Assembly (NCBI GenBank): GCA_035574175.1
Contig: DATLZB010000229.1
Location: forward strand, 1 to 57,774
Direction of reading: 5' to 3'
Source of the DNA: DATLZB01 sp035574175
GTDB lineage: Bacteria > Pseudomonadota > Alphaproteobacteria > Rhizobiales > Hyphomicrobiaceae
Length of the DNA stretch: 57,774 nucleotides
Under the pieces are notes generated by a model. That model did not search any database. It saw nothing but the letters and a program-made list of their open reading frames with translations, and was not told where the DNA came from. The first letter of the stretch is position 1. Each line of letters begins with the position of its first letter. Of this stretch, positions 25,276-33,736 are shown piece by piece. A program made the translations under genes and the position numbers.

Positions 25276-26372
25276 CCGGGCGGTTATTATCGGTGGTCTT
25301 GGCAGGCCTGCTCGCCACCGAGGCCGCAGCGGCGACACGCATTAAGGACATCGTGTCGGTGCAGGGCGTGCGCGCCAACCAGCTCGTTGGCTACGGGCTG
25401 GTGATCGGTCTCAACGGCACCGGCGACAGCCTGCGCAACTCCACCTTCACCGAGCAGTCGATCCAGGCGATGCTCGATCGCATGGGCATCAACGTGCGCA
25501 ACACCAGGCCGCGCACGCGCAACGTTGCCGCGGTGGTGGTGACGGCGGAGCTGCCCGCCTTCATCGGCAGAGGGTCGCGTATCGACGTTACAGTGTCCTC
25601 GCTCGGGGATGCGACGTCGCTGGCCGGCGGCTCGCTGGTTTTGACACCGCTCTATGGCGCAGACAACCAGATCTACGCCGTGGCGCAGGGGCCATTGGCG
25701 GTGACCGGCTTTGCATCGCAAGGAAAGGCCGAAACGCTCACTCAGGGCGTGCCGACGTCGGGACGCATCCCCAATGGTGCGCTCGTGGAGCGAGAGGCGC
25801 CGGGTCACTTCTCCGAGGAAAAGGTGATCGTGCTCGAACTGCGCAACCCCGACTTCAAGACGGCAGTGCGCGTGGCCGACGCCATCAACACCTACAGCCG
25901 GCATCGCTTCGGGCAGAGGGTGGCGCGGGACGAAGACCTGCGCAGGGTCATCCTTCACAAACCGGCCAGCGTCGGCGCGGCGCGTTTCATGGCCGAGATC
26001 GGCGAGCTGCTGGTGCAGCCCGACGTGCCCGCCCGGGTGGTCATCGACGAACGTACCGGCACGATCGTGATCGGCAGCGACGTGCAAATCTCGACCGTGG
26101 CGGTGGCGCACGGCAACCTGACCGTGCGCGTCACGGAGAGCGAACGTGTGTCGCAACCGTTGCCGTTCTCCGAAGGCGAGACCGTGGTGTCGCCGGACAC
26201 GGTGGTCGAGGCCCACGAGGAGGGCGGCAATATCGCCATCGTCAAGGGCACCAACCTGCAGACGCTGGTCGGCGGCCTCAACCGCATCGGGCTCAAGCCC
26301 ATGGGTATCATCGCCATCCTGCAAGCGATCAAGTCGGCAGGGGCGCTGCAGGCCGAGCTGGTCGTGCAATGA
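25272..26372 (+). CDS. flgI: flagellar P-ring protein FlgI
   Basis: A 366-residue periplasmic ring protein with a short signal peptide (cleavage near residue 20, ATEAAAATRIKD). Family motifs are strong: NQLVGYGLVIGLNGTGD, NVAAVVVTAELP and the C-terminal NLQTLVGGLNRIGLKP. It forms the bushing around the rod in the peptidoglycan layer. It is fused by four-base overlaps to flgA upstream and motE downstream. Confidence 0.97.
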   Translation: MTGRLLSVVLAGLLATEAAAATRIKDIVSVQGVRANQLVGYGLVIGLNGTGDSLRNSTFTEQSIQAMLDRMGINVRNTRPRTRNVAAVVVTAELPAFIGRGSRIDVTVSSLGDATSLAGGSLVLTPLYGADNQIYAVAQGPLAVTGFASQGKAETLTQGVPTSGRIPNGALVEREAPGHFSEEKVIVLELRNPDFKTAVRVADAINTYSRHRFGQRVARDEDLRRVILHKPASVGAARFMAEIGELLVQPDVPARVVIDERTGTIVIGSDVQISTVAVAHGNLTVRVTESERVSQPLPFSEGETVVSPDTVVEAHEEGGNIAIVKGTNLQTLVGGLNRIGLKPMGIIAILQAIKSAGALQAELVVQ

Positions 26373-27157
26373 CCCGCTCCCCCATCATGATTCGGTTACG
26401 GCAGTCGGTGATCGGCGCTCTCGTCCTGCTGCTGGCGGCCGCGTCCGGCGCGGCAGCCCAGCAAGGTTGGGCGCCGGTTGTGGTGCGTGGGCCCGATAGG
26501 GAGCCTGTTCAGCCGCCCACTCCGTCCAACGGCGCGACAGGCTTCGATCGGCCGCCGCGAGTCGCCAAGGCGACGTCCATCGAATCGCCGGCGATGCCGC
26601 AACGGCCGCCATTTCTGGAGACACGGACAGCGGAAAAAGCGCCGTCGCACGACACGGCAGGGGGCGGTAGCAAGACCACCCAGCCGGCGGCCAAGCGCGA
26701 GCCTCCGTCACCGACAGAGCCGGCAAACAAGCCGCCCGAGGAGTTGGGGCCCGGAGCGAGCGCGGCGCAGCTCTATTGCGCCAACATCGCGGATGCGGCG
26801 GCGGACGCCAGATTCGCCTGGCAAAAAAAGACGCTTACCGAGGTCCAGAAGGAGGTAGAGAAAAGCATAGCGAGGCTTGAGGCGAAAATCGCTGAGTATC
26901 AAAAGTGGCTTGCCCGCCGCGACGAGTTCTCGAAGAAGGCGCAGGAGAGCTTGGTCAACATCTACTCGCGCATGCGCCCCGACGCAGCGGCCTCGCAGCT
27001 CGTCAAGTTGGATGAGGAGACGGCCGCCGCGTTGCTGTTGAAGCTCGATCCGCGGATCGCCAGCACCATCCTCAACGAGATTCCTCCCGCGCAGGCCGCG
27101 CGGCTCGCGAGTACCATTTCCGGTGCGGCGCGGACAGCCAAGGAGAAAAAATCATGA
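26369..27157 (+). CDS. motE: MotE-like periplasmic chaperone, MgtE-N domain protein
   Basis: A 262-residue exported protein with a signal peptide (cleavage near residue 30, SGAAAQQGW). A Pro/Lys-rich linker covers about 40-130, then a coiled coil (LTEVQKEVEKSIARLEAKIAE) and a C-terminal MgtE-N-like segment (MRPDAAASQLVKLDEETAAA, then LDPRIASTILNEIPPAQAAR). In Sinorhizobium MotE is a chaperone for the periplasmic motor protein MotC, whose gene is at 35.0 kb. The flgI-motE-flgH order matches rhizobia. Confidence 0.88.
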   Translation: MTRSPIMIRLRQSVIGALVLLLAAASGAAAQQGWAPVVVRGPDREPVQPPTPSNGATGFDRPPRVAKATSIESPAMPQRPPFLETRTAEKAPSHDTAGGGSKTTQPAAKREPPSPTEPANKPPEELGPGASAAQLYCANIADAAADARFAWQKKTLTEVQKEVEKSIARLEAKIAEYQKWLARRDEFSKKAQESLVNIYSRMRPDAAASQLVKLDEETAAALLLKLDPRIASTILNEIPPAQAARLASTISGAARTAKEKKS

Positions 27158-27867
27158 GCAGGGTCGGTCTTTCGATGTTTGCGGCCCTGCTCGCGGGGTG
27201 TGCGGTCAACGCCAGGGACATCGGGCGCGAGCCGCACCTCACGCCGGTTGGCAGCGGGCTCAAGGCAGAGCGCGTGCCGGTGCTGAGCCAGCCGGCCGGC
27301 GGGCCGGTCTATGTTCGAGGCAATTCGTTCTGGCAGGACAGCGCCGCAGACTTGTTTCGCGATCCCAGGGCAATGAAGATCGGGGACGTGATCACCGTCA
27401 AGATCGCGATCAAGGACAAGGCCAGCCTCGACAGCACCTCCAACCGCGCTCGCGACTCCAAGAACAGTCTCGATTTCGGTCAAGCGTACGACCTCAACAC
27501 CAATCTGCTCAAAGGCAAAGGCGCGGGAACGATAACCTCCTCGATCGATGCCAAGACTTCGACCAAGGGCGAGGGAGAGGTCACGCGCTCGGAAACCATC
27601 GAGCTGCTGGTCGCTGCGGTGGTCACCGACGTGCTGCCCAACGGCAATCTGGTCATCAGCGGCAGCCAGGAGGTGCGCGTCAACTTCGAGGTGCGCGTGT
27701 TGAGCGTCGCCGGCATCGTGCGTCCACGCGACATTTCTACGGACAACACGGTTTCCTACGACAAGATCGCGGAAGCTCGTATCTCCTACGGGGGGCGCGG
27801 GCGAATTACGGAAGTGCAGCAGCCCGCCTGGGGCCAACAGCTGCTCGACATTCTCGCGCCGTTTTGA
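27154..27867 (+). CDS. flgH: flagellar L-ring lipoprotein FlgH
   Basis: A 237-residue outer-membrane lipoprotein. The lipobox LLAGC places the lipidated cysteine at residue 16. Family motifs include NSFWQDSAADLFRDPRAMKIGDVITV and NGNLVISGSQEVRVNFE. The C-terminus (QPAWGQQLLDILAPF) is typical. It overlaps motE by four bases and precedes fliL by 17. Confidence 0.96.
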   Translation: MSRVGLSMFAALLAGCAVNARDIGREPHLTPVGSGLKAERVPVLSQPAGGPVYVRGNSFWQDSAADLFRDPRAMKIGDVITVKIAIKDKASLDSTSNRARDSKNSLDFGQAYDLNTNLLKGKGAGTITSSIDAKTSTKGEGEVTRSETIELLVAAVVTDVLPNGNLVISGSQEVRVNFEVRVLSVAGIVRPRDISTDNTVSYDKIAEARISYGGRGRITEVQQPAWGQQLLDILAPF

Positions 27868-27884
27868 GGCGGCGATACAGCGAC

Positions 27885-28409
27885 ATGGCAGGCTCAGAGA
27901 AATCACCACCAGTTCCTACCCCGGCGGCGGAAGGCGAGCCGAAGGCCTCATCGTTGATGGCGCTGGTCCTGCCCCTGCTGATCGTGACAGTGCTTGCCGC
28001 CGGCACGGGCGCGGTGATCGGCCTCATGCTTCCGCAGCACAACAACGAGGTGCAGACGGCGCAGACCGGGCACGGCCAAACGTCGCACGACAAGGACAGC
28101 GGTCGGCGGGCTGCCGGCGCCAGTCTCAAGGCGCTGCCACCGATCACAACCAATCTCGTGGATCAAAAGTCGACCTGGGTCCGGCTCGAGGCGGCGATCG
28201 TTCTCGAGGGGGAGCCGCCCGCGGACATCGATGTCCTCGGCGGCAAGGTCGCCGACGACATTATGGCATTCCTCAGGACGGTCCAGCTCGCCCAGATCGA
28301 AGGCCCGAGCGGCCTTCAGAACCTGCGCGAGGACCTCAACGACTTGGTCCGGATCCGCAGCGCCGGCAAGGTCCGCGAACTCGTGCTGCAGTCGTTGATC
28401 GTCGAATGA
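27885..28409 (+). CDS. fliL: flagellar basal body protein FliL
   Basis: A 174-residue single-pass membrane protein: short cytoplasmic N-terminus, one helix (about 25-50, LVLPLLIVTVLAAGTGAVIG) and a periplasmic domain with WVRLEAAIVLEG and the C-terminal LREDLNDLVRIRSAGKVREL and LQSLIVE. FliL rings surround the stator units. The ATG at 27885 is preferred; the frame runs much further upstream only as shadow of motE and flgH. It overlaps fliP by four bases. Confidence 0.92.
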   Translation: MAGSEKSPPVPTPAAEGEPKASSLMALVLPLLIVTVLAAGTGAVIGLMLPQHNNEVQTAQTGHGQTSHDKDSGRRAAGASLKALPPITTNLVDQKSTWVRLEAAIVLEGEPPADIDVLGGKVADDIMAFLRTVQLAQIEGPSGLQNLREDLNDLVRIRSAGKVRELVLQSLIVE

Positions 28410-29143
28410 GCAAGATAATTGCAGCGCTGATCCTTCTCGTGATCGGGTCGACGGAGGCCGCCGCCCAAATAAAAGGACTTGAATCCCTGGTCCCACCCGG
28501 CGACGCGACGGCGGCAGGGCGAATCATTCAGCTCGTGTTGCTGATAACTGTGCTGTCGGTCGCGCCCGGATTGCTCATCATGGTGACATGCTTCACGCGG
28601 ATCGTCATCGCGCTGTCCTTTCTCAGGGCCGGGCTCGGGCTGCAGACCACGCCGGCCAACTTGGTGCTTATCAGCCTAGCGCTGTTCATGACCTTCTACA
28701 TCATGGCGCCGACCTTCGACCGCGCCTGGCAATCGGGCCTCGCCCCGTTCATGGAGAACAAGATCAGCGAGGAAGAGGCCTACGTTGAGATCACCCGGCC
28801 CTTTAAGGCCTTCATGCGTGCAAACGTGCGAGAGAAGGACCTGCAACTGTTTCAAGAACTCGCCACTCAGAGCGGGCAGCAGCCGGCGCAGGACGCCGAA
28901 ATCGAGCTGCGCGTGCTGATCCCGGCGTTCATGATCTCGGAGTTGAGGCGGGGGTTCGAGATCGGCTTTCTTATCGTGCTGCCCTTTCTGGTCATCGACA
29001 TGATCGTGGCCACGCTGACCATGTCGATGGGGATGATGATGCTGCCCCCCACCGTCATTTCATTGCCGTTCAAAATCCTGTTCTTCGTTTTGATCGATGG
29101 GTGGAACCTGTTGGTCGGCGGACTGGTCCGATCGTTTGCCTGA
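28406..29143 (+). CDS. fliP: flagellar export gate protein FliP
   Basis: A 245-residue inner-membrane gate protein with an N-terminal cleavable signal (ending near EAAAQ) and about four helices. Canonical motifs: MVTCFTRIVIALSFLRAGLG, LALFMTFYIMAPTFD, LIPAFMISELRRGFEIGFLI and MMMLPPTVISLPFKILFFVL. It is the last gene of the long motA operon. Flagellin genes follow after 159 bases. Confidence 0.97.
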   Translation: MSKIIAALILLVIGSTEAAAQIKGLESLVPPGDATAAGRIIQLVLLITVLSVAPGLLIMVTCFTRIVIALSFLRAGLGLQTTPANLVLISLALFMTFYIMAPTFDRAWQSGLAPFMENKISEEEAYVEITRPFKAFMRANVREKDLQLFQELATQSGQQPAQDAEIELRVLIPAFMISELRRGFEIGFLIVLPFLVIDMIVATLTMSMGMMMLPPTVISLPFKILFFVLIDGWNLLVGGLVRSFA

Positions 29144-29247
29144 TTGCGCCTCGTTAAGAGGGCGGCAACGATCTTGGACTAATTGTTACCGCCATGGCAG
29201 GTGGGACCCCGAGCTCGCGCGGTTCCATAGGCATGATGCCGCTCTGC

Positions 29248-29268
29248 CATACCGGCCGATCCGGTATG
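29248..29268 (+). promoter_or_regulatory. stem-loop in the leader of the first flagellin gene
   Basis: Perfect eight-base arms CATACCGG and CCGGTATG around the loop CCGAT, ending 34 bases before the flagellin ATG. A second palindrome, GGGACGTCCC at 29292-29301, overlaps the Shine-Dalgarno sequence just before the start codon. Flagellin leaders are the known binding target of FlbT in Caulobacter, and flbT is present in this locus, so these are candidate regulatory RNA structures. Confidence 0.5.
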
Positions 29269-29302
29269 CCATTCTCCCACCCAGCCACCGAGGGACGTCC
29301 CC

Positions 29303-30223
29303 ATGAGTAGCATCAATACCAACGTCGCAGCCATGACCGCGCTGCAGACGCTGAGCATGACCAACAAGGCGCTGACCGAAACGCAGAACCGGATATCGAC
29401 CGGCCTCAGGGTCGCCGATGCGTCCGACAACGCCGCTTACTGGTCGATCGCCACCACGATGCGGTCGGACAACGCGGCGCTCTCCACCGTGCGTGATGCC
29501 CTCGGGCTCGGCGCCGCCACCGTCGACGTCGCCTATACCGGTCTCAACAGCGCCATCGAGGTCGTCGACGAGATCAAGAGCAAGCTCGTGGCAGCCCGCC
29601 AGCCGGGCGTCGACCGCGCCAAAATCCAGAGCGAAATCACGGAGTTGCAGGCTCAGCTCCAAGGCATCGCCGACTCGGCCACGTTCCAGGGTCAGAACTG
29701 GCTGTCGGTGGATTCGGGGGCGGCGACCTACAACGCCACCAAGTCGATCGTCGCCTCGTTCACGCGCGACACGGCCGGCGCCGTCAGCATCGACACCATC
29801 GATATCGACATCACGGCGACCGAGCTCTATGACGCCAACGACCAGAGCGGCATCATCGACCAGGACCGTACGGTGGGCGCGACCACCTTCAAGGTGTCGA
29901 CCATCGATATCTCGGCACTGACGGACGCAGCAGCCGACATCCAGACGCTCGAGGACTACATCACCGGCGTCGATGCGGCGATCACCGAAATGACCGACGC
30001 GGCCACTACGCTGGGTGCCGCCAAATCGCGCATCGATATCCAGCAGGACTTCGTGAAGAGCCTGATGGACGCCATCGACCGCGGCATCGGCCAGCTCGTG
30101 GACGCCGATATGAACGAGGAGTCCACCCGGTTGCAGGCGCTGCAGGTCAAGCAGCAGCTCGGCATCCAGGCGCTCAGCATCGCCAACTCGTCGAGCCAGA
30201 GCATCCTGCAGCTCTTCCGCTAA
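29303..30223 (+). CDS. flagellin (first tandem copy)
   Basis: A 306-residue filament subunit. N-terminal D0/D1: SSINTNVAAMTALQTL, then QNRISTGLRVADASDNAAYW. C-terminal D1/D0: MNEESTRLQALQVKQQLGIQ and SIANSSSQSILQLFR. The short central region (about 140-240) holds D2-type variable surface sequence, as in rhizobial flagellins. No cysteine is present, as usual for secreted filament proteins. A second copy follows 256 bases downstream. A hairpin terminator lies 31 bases after the stop, so it is likely transcribed alone, under FtcR and with FlbT/FlaF control. Confidence 0.97.
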   Translation: MSSINTNVAAMTALQTLSMTNKALTETQNRISTGLRVADASDNAAYWSIATTMRSDNAALSTVRDALGLGAATVDVAYTGLNSAIEVVDEIKSKLVAARQPGVDRAKIQSEITELQAQLQGIADSATFQGQNWLSVDSGAATYNATKSIVASFTRDTAGAVSIDTIDIDITATELYDANDQSGIIDQDRTVGATTFKVSTIDISALTDAAADIQTLEDYITGVDAAITEMTDAATTLGAAKSRIDIQQDFVKSLMDAIDRGIGQLVDADMNEESTRLQALQVKQQLGIQALSIANSSSQSILQLFR

Positions 30224-30253
30224 TACAACTTACGACGCACCACGCGATCCAGA

Positions 30254-30285
30254 ACCGGCCGCGCCCCTGCCTGGGCGCGGCCGGT
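30254..30285 (+). terminator. strong hairpin terminator after first flagellin gene
   Basis: A perfect 13-base inverted repeat (ACCGGCCGCGCCC and its complement) with a six-base loop (CTGCCT), followed by a T-rich stretch (TCTGCTTCGTTT). It ends the first flagellin transcript. The stem shares its CCGGCCGCG core with the terminator behind the second flagellin gene. Confidence 0.85.
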
Positions 30286-30446
30286 CTGCTTCGTTTGAGC
30301 TCGGAGAAGCATGCTCCACGCAAGGTGAACCGCCCACACTGGTCCGCGTCGACGAATCGTGATCCGATCGCGACAGCGGTAGCGCGCGTCCTTCTCCACG
30401 GCGTGATGCCCTCAGCCGGAGCGGCCAGGGCTTCAGATGTTCCCTG

Positions 30447-30460
30447 CGTGTTCCGACACG
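30447..30460 (+). promoter_or_regulatory. small hairpin in the leader of the second flagellin gene
   Basis: Arms CGTGT and ACACG with a TCCG loop, 19 bases before the ATG, followed by GCCT-AAGCG-AGGC (30463-30475), which overlaps the ribosome binding region. This is a candidate FlbT-sensitive leader structure by analogy with the first copy; the two leaders are not similar in primary sequence. Confidence 0.4.
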
Positions 30461-30479
30461 AGGCCTAAGCGAGGCAGGC

Positions 30480-31397
30480 ATGAGCAGCATCAACACCAAT
30501 GTCGCAGCGATGACGGCGCTGCAGACGCTGACGCAGACCAACAAAGAACTCACCCAGGCGCAGACCCGAATCTCAACCGGCCTCAGAGTTGCGGATGCTG
30601 CCGACAACGCCGCCTACTGGTCGATCGCCACGACCATGCGCTCCGACAACGCAGCGCTCTCCACCGTGCGGGACGCGCTCGGTCTCGGCGCGGCTACGGT
30701 GGATGTCGCCTACACGGGGCTCAACAGCGCCATCAAGGTGGTGGACGAGATCAAGAGCAAGCTCGTGGCAGCGCGCCAGCCAGGCGTCGATCGTGCGAAG
30801 ATCCAGAGTGAAATCAACGAGCTCCAGGCGCAACTGCAAGGTACGGCGGATGCAGCCACGTTCCAGGGTCAGAACTGGTTGTCGGTCGATTCCTCGGCTC
30901 CCAGTTACAACGCAACGCAGTCGATCGTATCGTCCTTTACGCGGGCCGGGGGCGTGATAACGATCGGTACCATCGCCATCGACATTACCGCGACCGAGCT
31001 TTACGACGCCAACGATCAGAGCGGCATTATCGATCGGGATCGTACGGTCGGCGCGACCACCTTCAAGGTGTCGACGCTCGACATTTCGGCTCTCACCGAC
31101 TCGGCAGCCGACATTCAGACGCTGGAGGACTACATCACCGGCGTCGACGAGGCGATTACCGATCTGACGGACGCGGCTACCACTTTGGGGGCAGCCAAGT
31201 CGCGCGTCAGCCTTCAGCAGGATTTCGTCAAGAGCCTGATGGATGCCATCGATCGCGGCATCGGCCAGCTCGTGGACGCCGACATGAACGAGGAGTCCAC
31301 CCGGTTGCAGGCGCTGCAGGTCAAGCAGCAGCTCGGCATCCAGGCGCTCAGCATCGCCAACTCGTCGAGCCAGAGCATCCTGCGCCTCTTCCAGTAG
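30480..31397 (+). CDS. flagellin (second tandem copy)
   Basis: A 305-residue filament subunit closely matching the first copy across both terminal domains; differences cluster in the central variable part (for example SSAPSYNATQSIVSSFTRAG). One hundred bases near the 3' end are identical between the genes. It has its own leader (30224-30479) and its own terminator, so the two can be controlled separately. Both proteins probably co-assemble into one filament. Confidence 0.97.
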   Translation: MSSINTNVAAMTALQTLTQTNKELTQAQTRISTGLRVADAADNAAYWSIATTMRSDNAALSTVRDALGLGAATVDVAYTGLNSAIKVVDEIKSKLVAARQPGVDRAKIQSEINELQAQLQGTADAATFQGQNWLSVDSSAPSYNATQSIVSSFTRAGGVITIGTIAIDITATELYDANDQSGIIDRDRTVGATTFKVSTLDISALTDSAADIQTLEDYITGVDEAITDLTDAATTLGAAKSRVSLQQDFVKSLMDAIDRGIGQLVDADMNEESTRLQALQVKQQLGIQALSIANSSSQSILRLFQ

Positions 31398-31427
31398 CAG
31401 GTCCTCGCCACGTCCACGCCTACTCGC

Positions 31428-31461
31428 AGCCGGCCGCGCTCCACTCGGGGCGCGGCCGGCT
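31428..31461 (+). terminator. hairpin terminator after second flagellin gene
   Basis: Perfect 12-base arms (AGCCGGCCGCGC and complement) with a ten-base loop, 31 bases after the stop and followed by CGTCATTCTC. Same stem core as the terminator after the first flagellin, consistent with duplication of gene plus terminator. Confidence 0.8.
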
Positions 31462-31529
31462 CGTCATTCTCGCACAAGGTTGCCCGGTGAAGATGGTCCG
31501 ATCCTATCGGCCGGGGTCGGGGGGCTCGG

Positions 31530-33161
31530 ATGATCGGGCGCGAACAATTGGCGCGACTGTGGAGCAATCTCCTCGCTCTTGGGGCGAGGCGTCTTGCCGC
31601 GCTCGCCGTCATCGGGCTCGGCGTGTTCGCCGCGGTCGGGTTGGGCAGCTATTACCTCAGTCGACCGGACTACGAGACGCTCTATGTCGGCCTCAATGCT
31701 CAAGACGTGAGCCGCATCGGCGCGGCACTCAAGGAAGCAGGAATAGCCTTCGACGTCGGTTCCGACGGAACCAAGGTCTTGGTGCGCAACGGCCAGACGG
31801 CGCAAGCGCGAATGCTGCTCGCCGAGAAGGGCCTGCCGAGCAGCGCAAACTCGGGGTACGAGTTGTTCGACAAGCTTGGGCCGATGGGCCTTACCTCCTT
31901 CATGCAGGAAGTGACGCGCGTGCGGGCGCTGGAGGGAGAAATCGCACGCACCATCCAGGCCATGAAAGGGGTGAAGGCGGCCCGCGTTCATATCGTGCTG
32001 CCCGACTCAGGGTCCTTCCGCCGCACGCCGCAGCCGCCGTCCGCCTCGGTCGTCATCCGCACCGAATGGGCCGGCGATACTTCCTCGGCGCAGGCGATCC
32101 GGCACCTCGTCGCCGCGGCGGTGCCCGGCTTGAATGTCGATCAAGTCACGGTCCTCAATACCGACGGCACCGTGATGGCGGCGGCGGGCGACTTGGAAGG
32201 GGCGGCGCCGGGAAGAATGGCCGCCCTTGAAAAGGGTGTCAGCAAGGAACTTCAGCACAACGTCCGCAAGACTCTCGCGCCGTACCTCGGCCTCGACAAC
32301 TTTGAGGTGAGCGTGGCGGCGCGAATCAACACGGACAAGCGGCAGATCAACGAGACGGAGTACAACCCGGAGACCAAGGTCGAGCGCTCCGTGCGTGTGG
32401 TGAAGGAGACGGGAAGTTCACAAAATGTGAACAGTCGCGCGGCGGCCAGCGTCGAGCAAAACCTGCCTGCCGATCAACCCTCGACAAGGTCGGGGGACCA
32501 GTCCTCGCGGCAGAACGAGCGCCGAGAGGAGCTCACCAACTACGAGATGAACACCAAGACCATCTCGACGCTCAGCGACGGCTACAAGATCGAGAATCTG
32601 ACCATAGCCGTCGTGGTCAACCGCAAGAGGCTGCTCGCTTCTCTCGGCAAGGACGCCGGCCAAGAGGCAATCGATCGCCAGCTCAAGGAACTCGAGGCCT
32701 TGGTCGGATCAGCCGCCGGGGTCGACAGCAAGCGCGGCGACCGGGTCACCATTGCGGCGGTCGACTTCTTCCGTAACGAGCAGCCGATGGAGCCGGTGCC
32801 CTCGCCCGGCATTCTGGAACTGCTGCTCGGGCACTTGGGCAGCCTGCTTAACGCCGGCGCGATCGTCATCGCTACACTCATTCTGATCTGGTTCGGCTTG
32901 CGGCCCACGGTACGAGCCATTCTGGAGCAGCCAGCACCGAAGGCGATTGCCGGCGGCGGACTCGCGGTTGAGAAGTCGGGCGCGGCACAGTCCATCGCGG
33001 GACCCAGGCCGATCGGAGAGCCGGAGCCCAATCTCATAGCAGATCTCACGAGCAGGCTCGGACGCACGCCGCAGAAGCGGCTCGAGCAGATGGTCGATCT
33101 CGACGAGGACCAGGCGGCCGCCATTCTCAAGCAATGGGTGCGAGGGGCCGGACGGGCATGA
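31530..33161 (+). CDS. fliF: flagellar MS-ring protein FliF
   Basis: A 543-residue inner-membrane ring protein. One helix lies at about 20-43 and another at about 445-465 (NAGAIVIATLILIWFGL). Between them are the YscJ/FliF ring-building domains, with PDYETLYVGLNAQDVSRIGAAL-type and RVHIVLPDSGSFRR motifs. The C-terminal tail (RLEQMVDLDEDQAAAILKQW) is the FliG-binding region. It starts a new rightward operon and overlaps fliH by four bases. Confidence 0.96.
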   Translation: MIGREQLARLWSNLLALGARRLAALAVIGLGVFAAVGLGSYYLSRPDYETLYVGLNAQDVSRIGAALKEAGIAFDVGSDGTKVLVRNGQTAQARMLLAEKGLPSSANSGYELFDKLGPMGLTSFMQEVTRVRALEGEIARTIQAMKGVKAARVHIVLPDSGSFRRTPQPPSASVVIRTEWAGDTSSAQAIRHLVAAAVPGLNVDQVTVLNTDGTVMAAAGDLEGAAPGRMAALEKGVSKELQHNVRKTLAPYLGLDNFEVSVAARINTDKRQINETEYNPETKVERSVRVVKETGSSQNVNSRAAASVEQNLPADQPSTRSGDQSSRQNERREELTNYEMNTKTISTLSDGYKIENLTIAVVVNRKRLLASLGKDAGQEAIDRQLKELEALVGSAAGVDSKRGDRVTIAAVDFFRNEQPMEPVPSPGILELLLGHLGSLLNAGAIVIATLILIWFGLRPTVRAILEQPAPKAIAGGGLAVEKSGAAQSIAGPRPIGEPEPNLIADLTSRLGRTPQKRLEQMVDLDEDQAAAILKQWVRGAGRA

Positions 33162-33736
33162 CCGCTATTCCCGCTGCAAGCTATCTGGTCGAGTTCGGTT
33201 CCAGATCGCGAGCGGGCGAGCCCGCCGACGACGCGGCCGGCCGCATAGAGGAGGCGTTCGCGCGCGGCATGGCCGAGGGTAAGGCCGCGGCAAGGCGTGA
33301 GTACGAGGCCGAACTGGACCGGCGCAACGAGGCGTTTGCGCAAAAGCTCGCGAGCGAGCGCGAGGCATGGGCGGCCGAGACGGCGGAGAAACTTGCGGTA
33401 CAGATGGCAGCGGGGATGCGCAGCATCGAGGAGAGTATCGCCAACAGCCTAGCCCACGTTCTGGAACCATTTCTGATCGCCGAGCTTCGCCGCCAGGCGA
33501 TCGACGAGCTGGTGGGGATCATGCGCGGGCTCGCGGCGAAAGACGGAGCCGTGAGCCTCGAGGTGTGCGGGCCAGAAGGTCTGCTCGCCGAAGTGCGAGA
33601 TCGGCTTGCCGACGACGGCCTAATGGTCAGGTTCACGCCGGGCGAAGCCCGCGACGTGCGCGTCCATGCCGATCAGACCATCCTTGAGACCCGGCTCGGT
33701 ACCTGGGTCGAGAAGATAAAAGGGGCGGTTCGTTGA
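33158..33736 (+). CDS. fliH: FliH-like flagellar export stator protein
   Basis: A 192-residue protein with a charged helical coil (about 30-95, GMAEGKAAARREYEAELDRR) and a C-terminal V-ATPase-E-like domain (LEPFLIAELRRQAIDELVG, then GPEGLLAEVRDRLAD). FliH tethers FliI to the C-ring. The family is weakly conserved; position between fliF and motB and the architecture make the call good. I use the ATG at 33158 that overlaps the fliF stop; the frame begins eight codons earlier. Confidence 0.82.
   Translation: MTAIPAASYLVEFGSRSRAGEPADDAAGRIEEAFARGMAEGKAAARREYEAELDRRNEAFAQKLASEREAWAAETAEKLAVQMAAGMRSIEESIANSLAHVLEPFLIAELRRQAIDELVGIMRGLAAKDGAVSLEVCGPEGLLAEVRDRLADDGLMVRFTPGEARDVRVHADQTILETRLGTWVEKIKGAVR

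Noticed and set aside
29144..29302. sigma-28 or sigma-54 promoter before the first flagellin gene
   Set aside because: I could not find -35/-10 or -24/-12 elements with correct spacing; FtcR-type control is more likely in this group.
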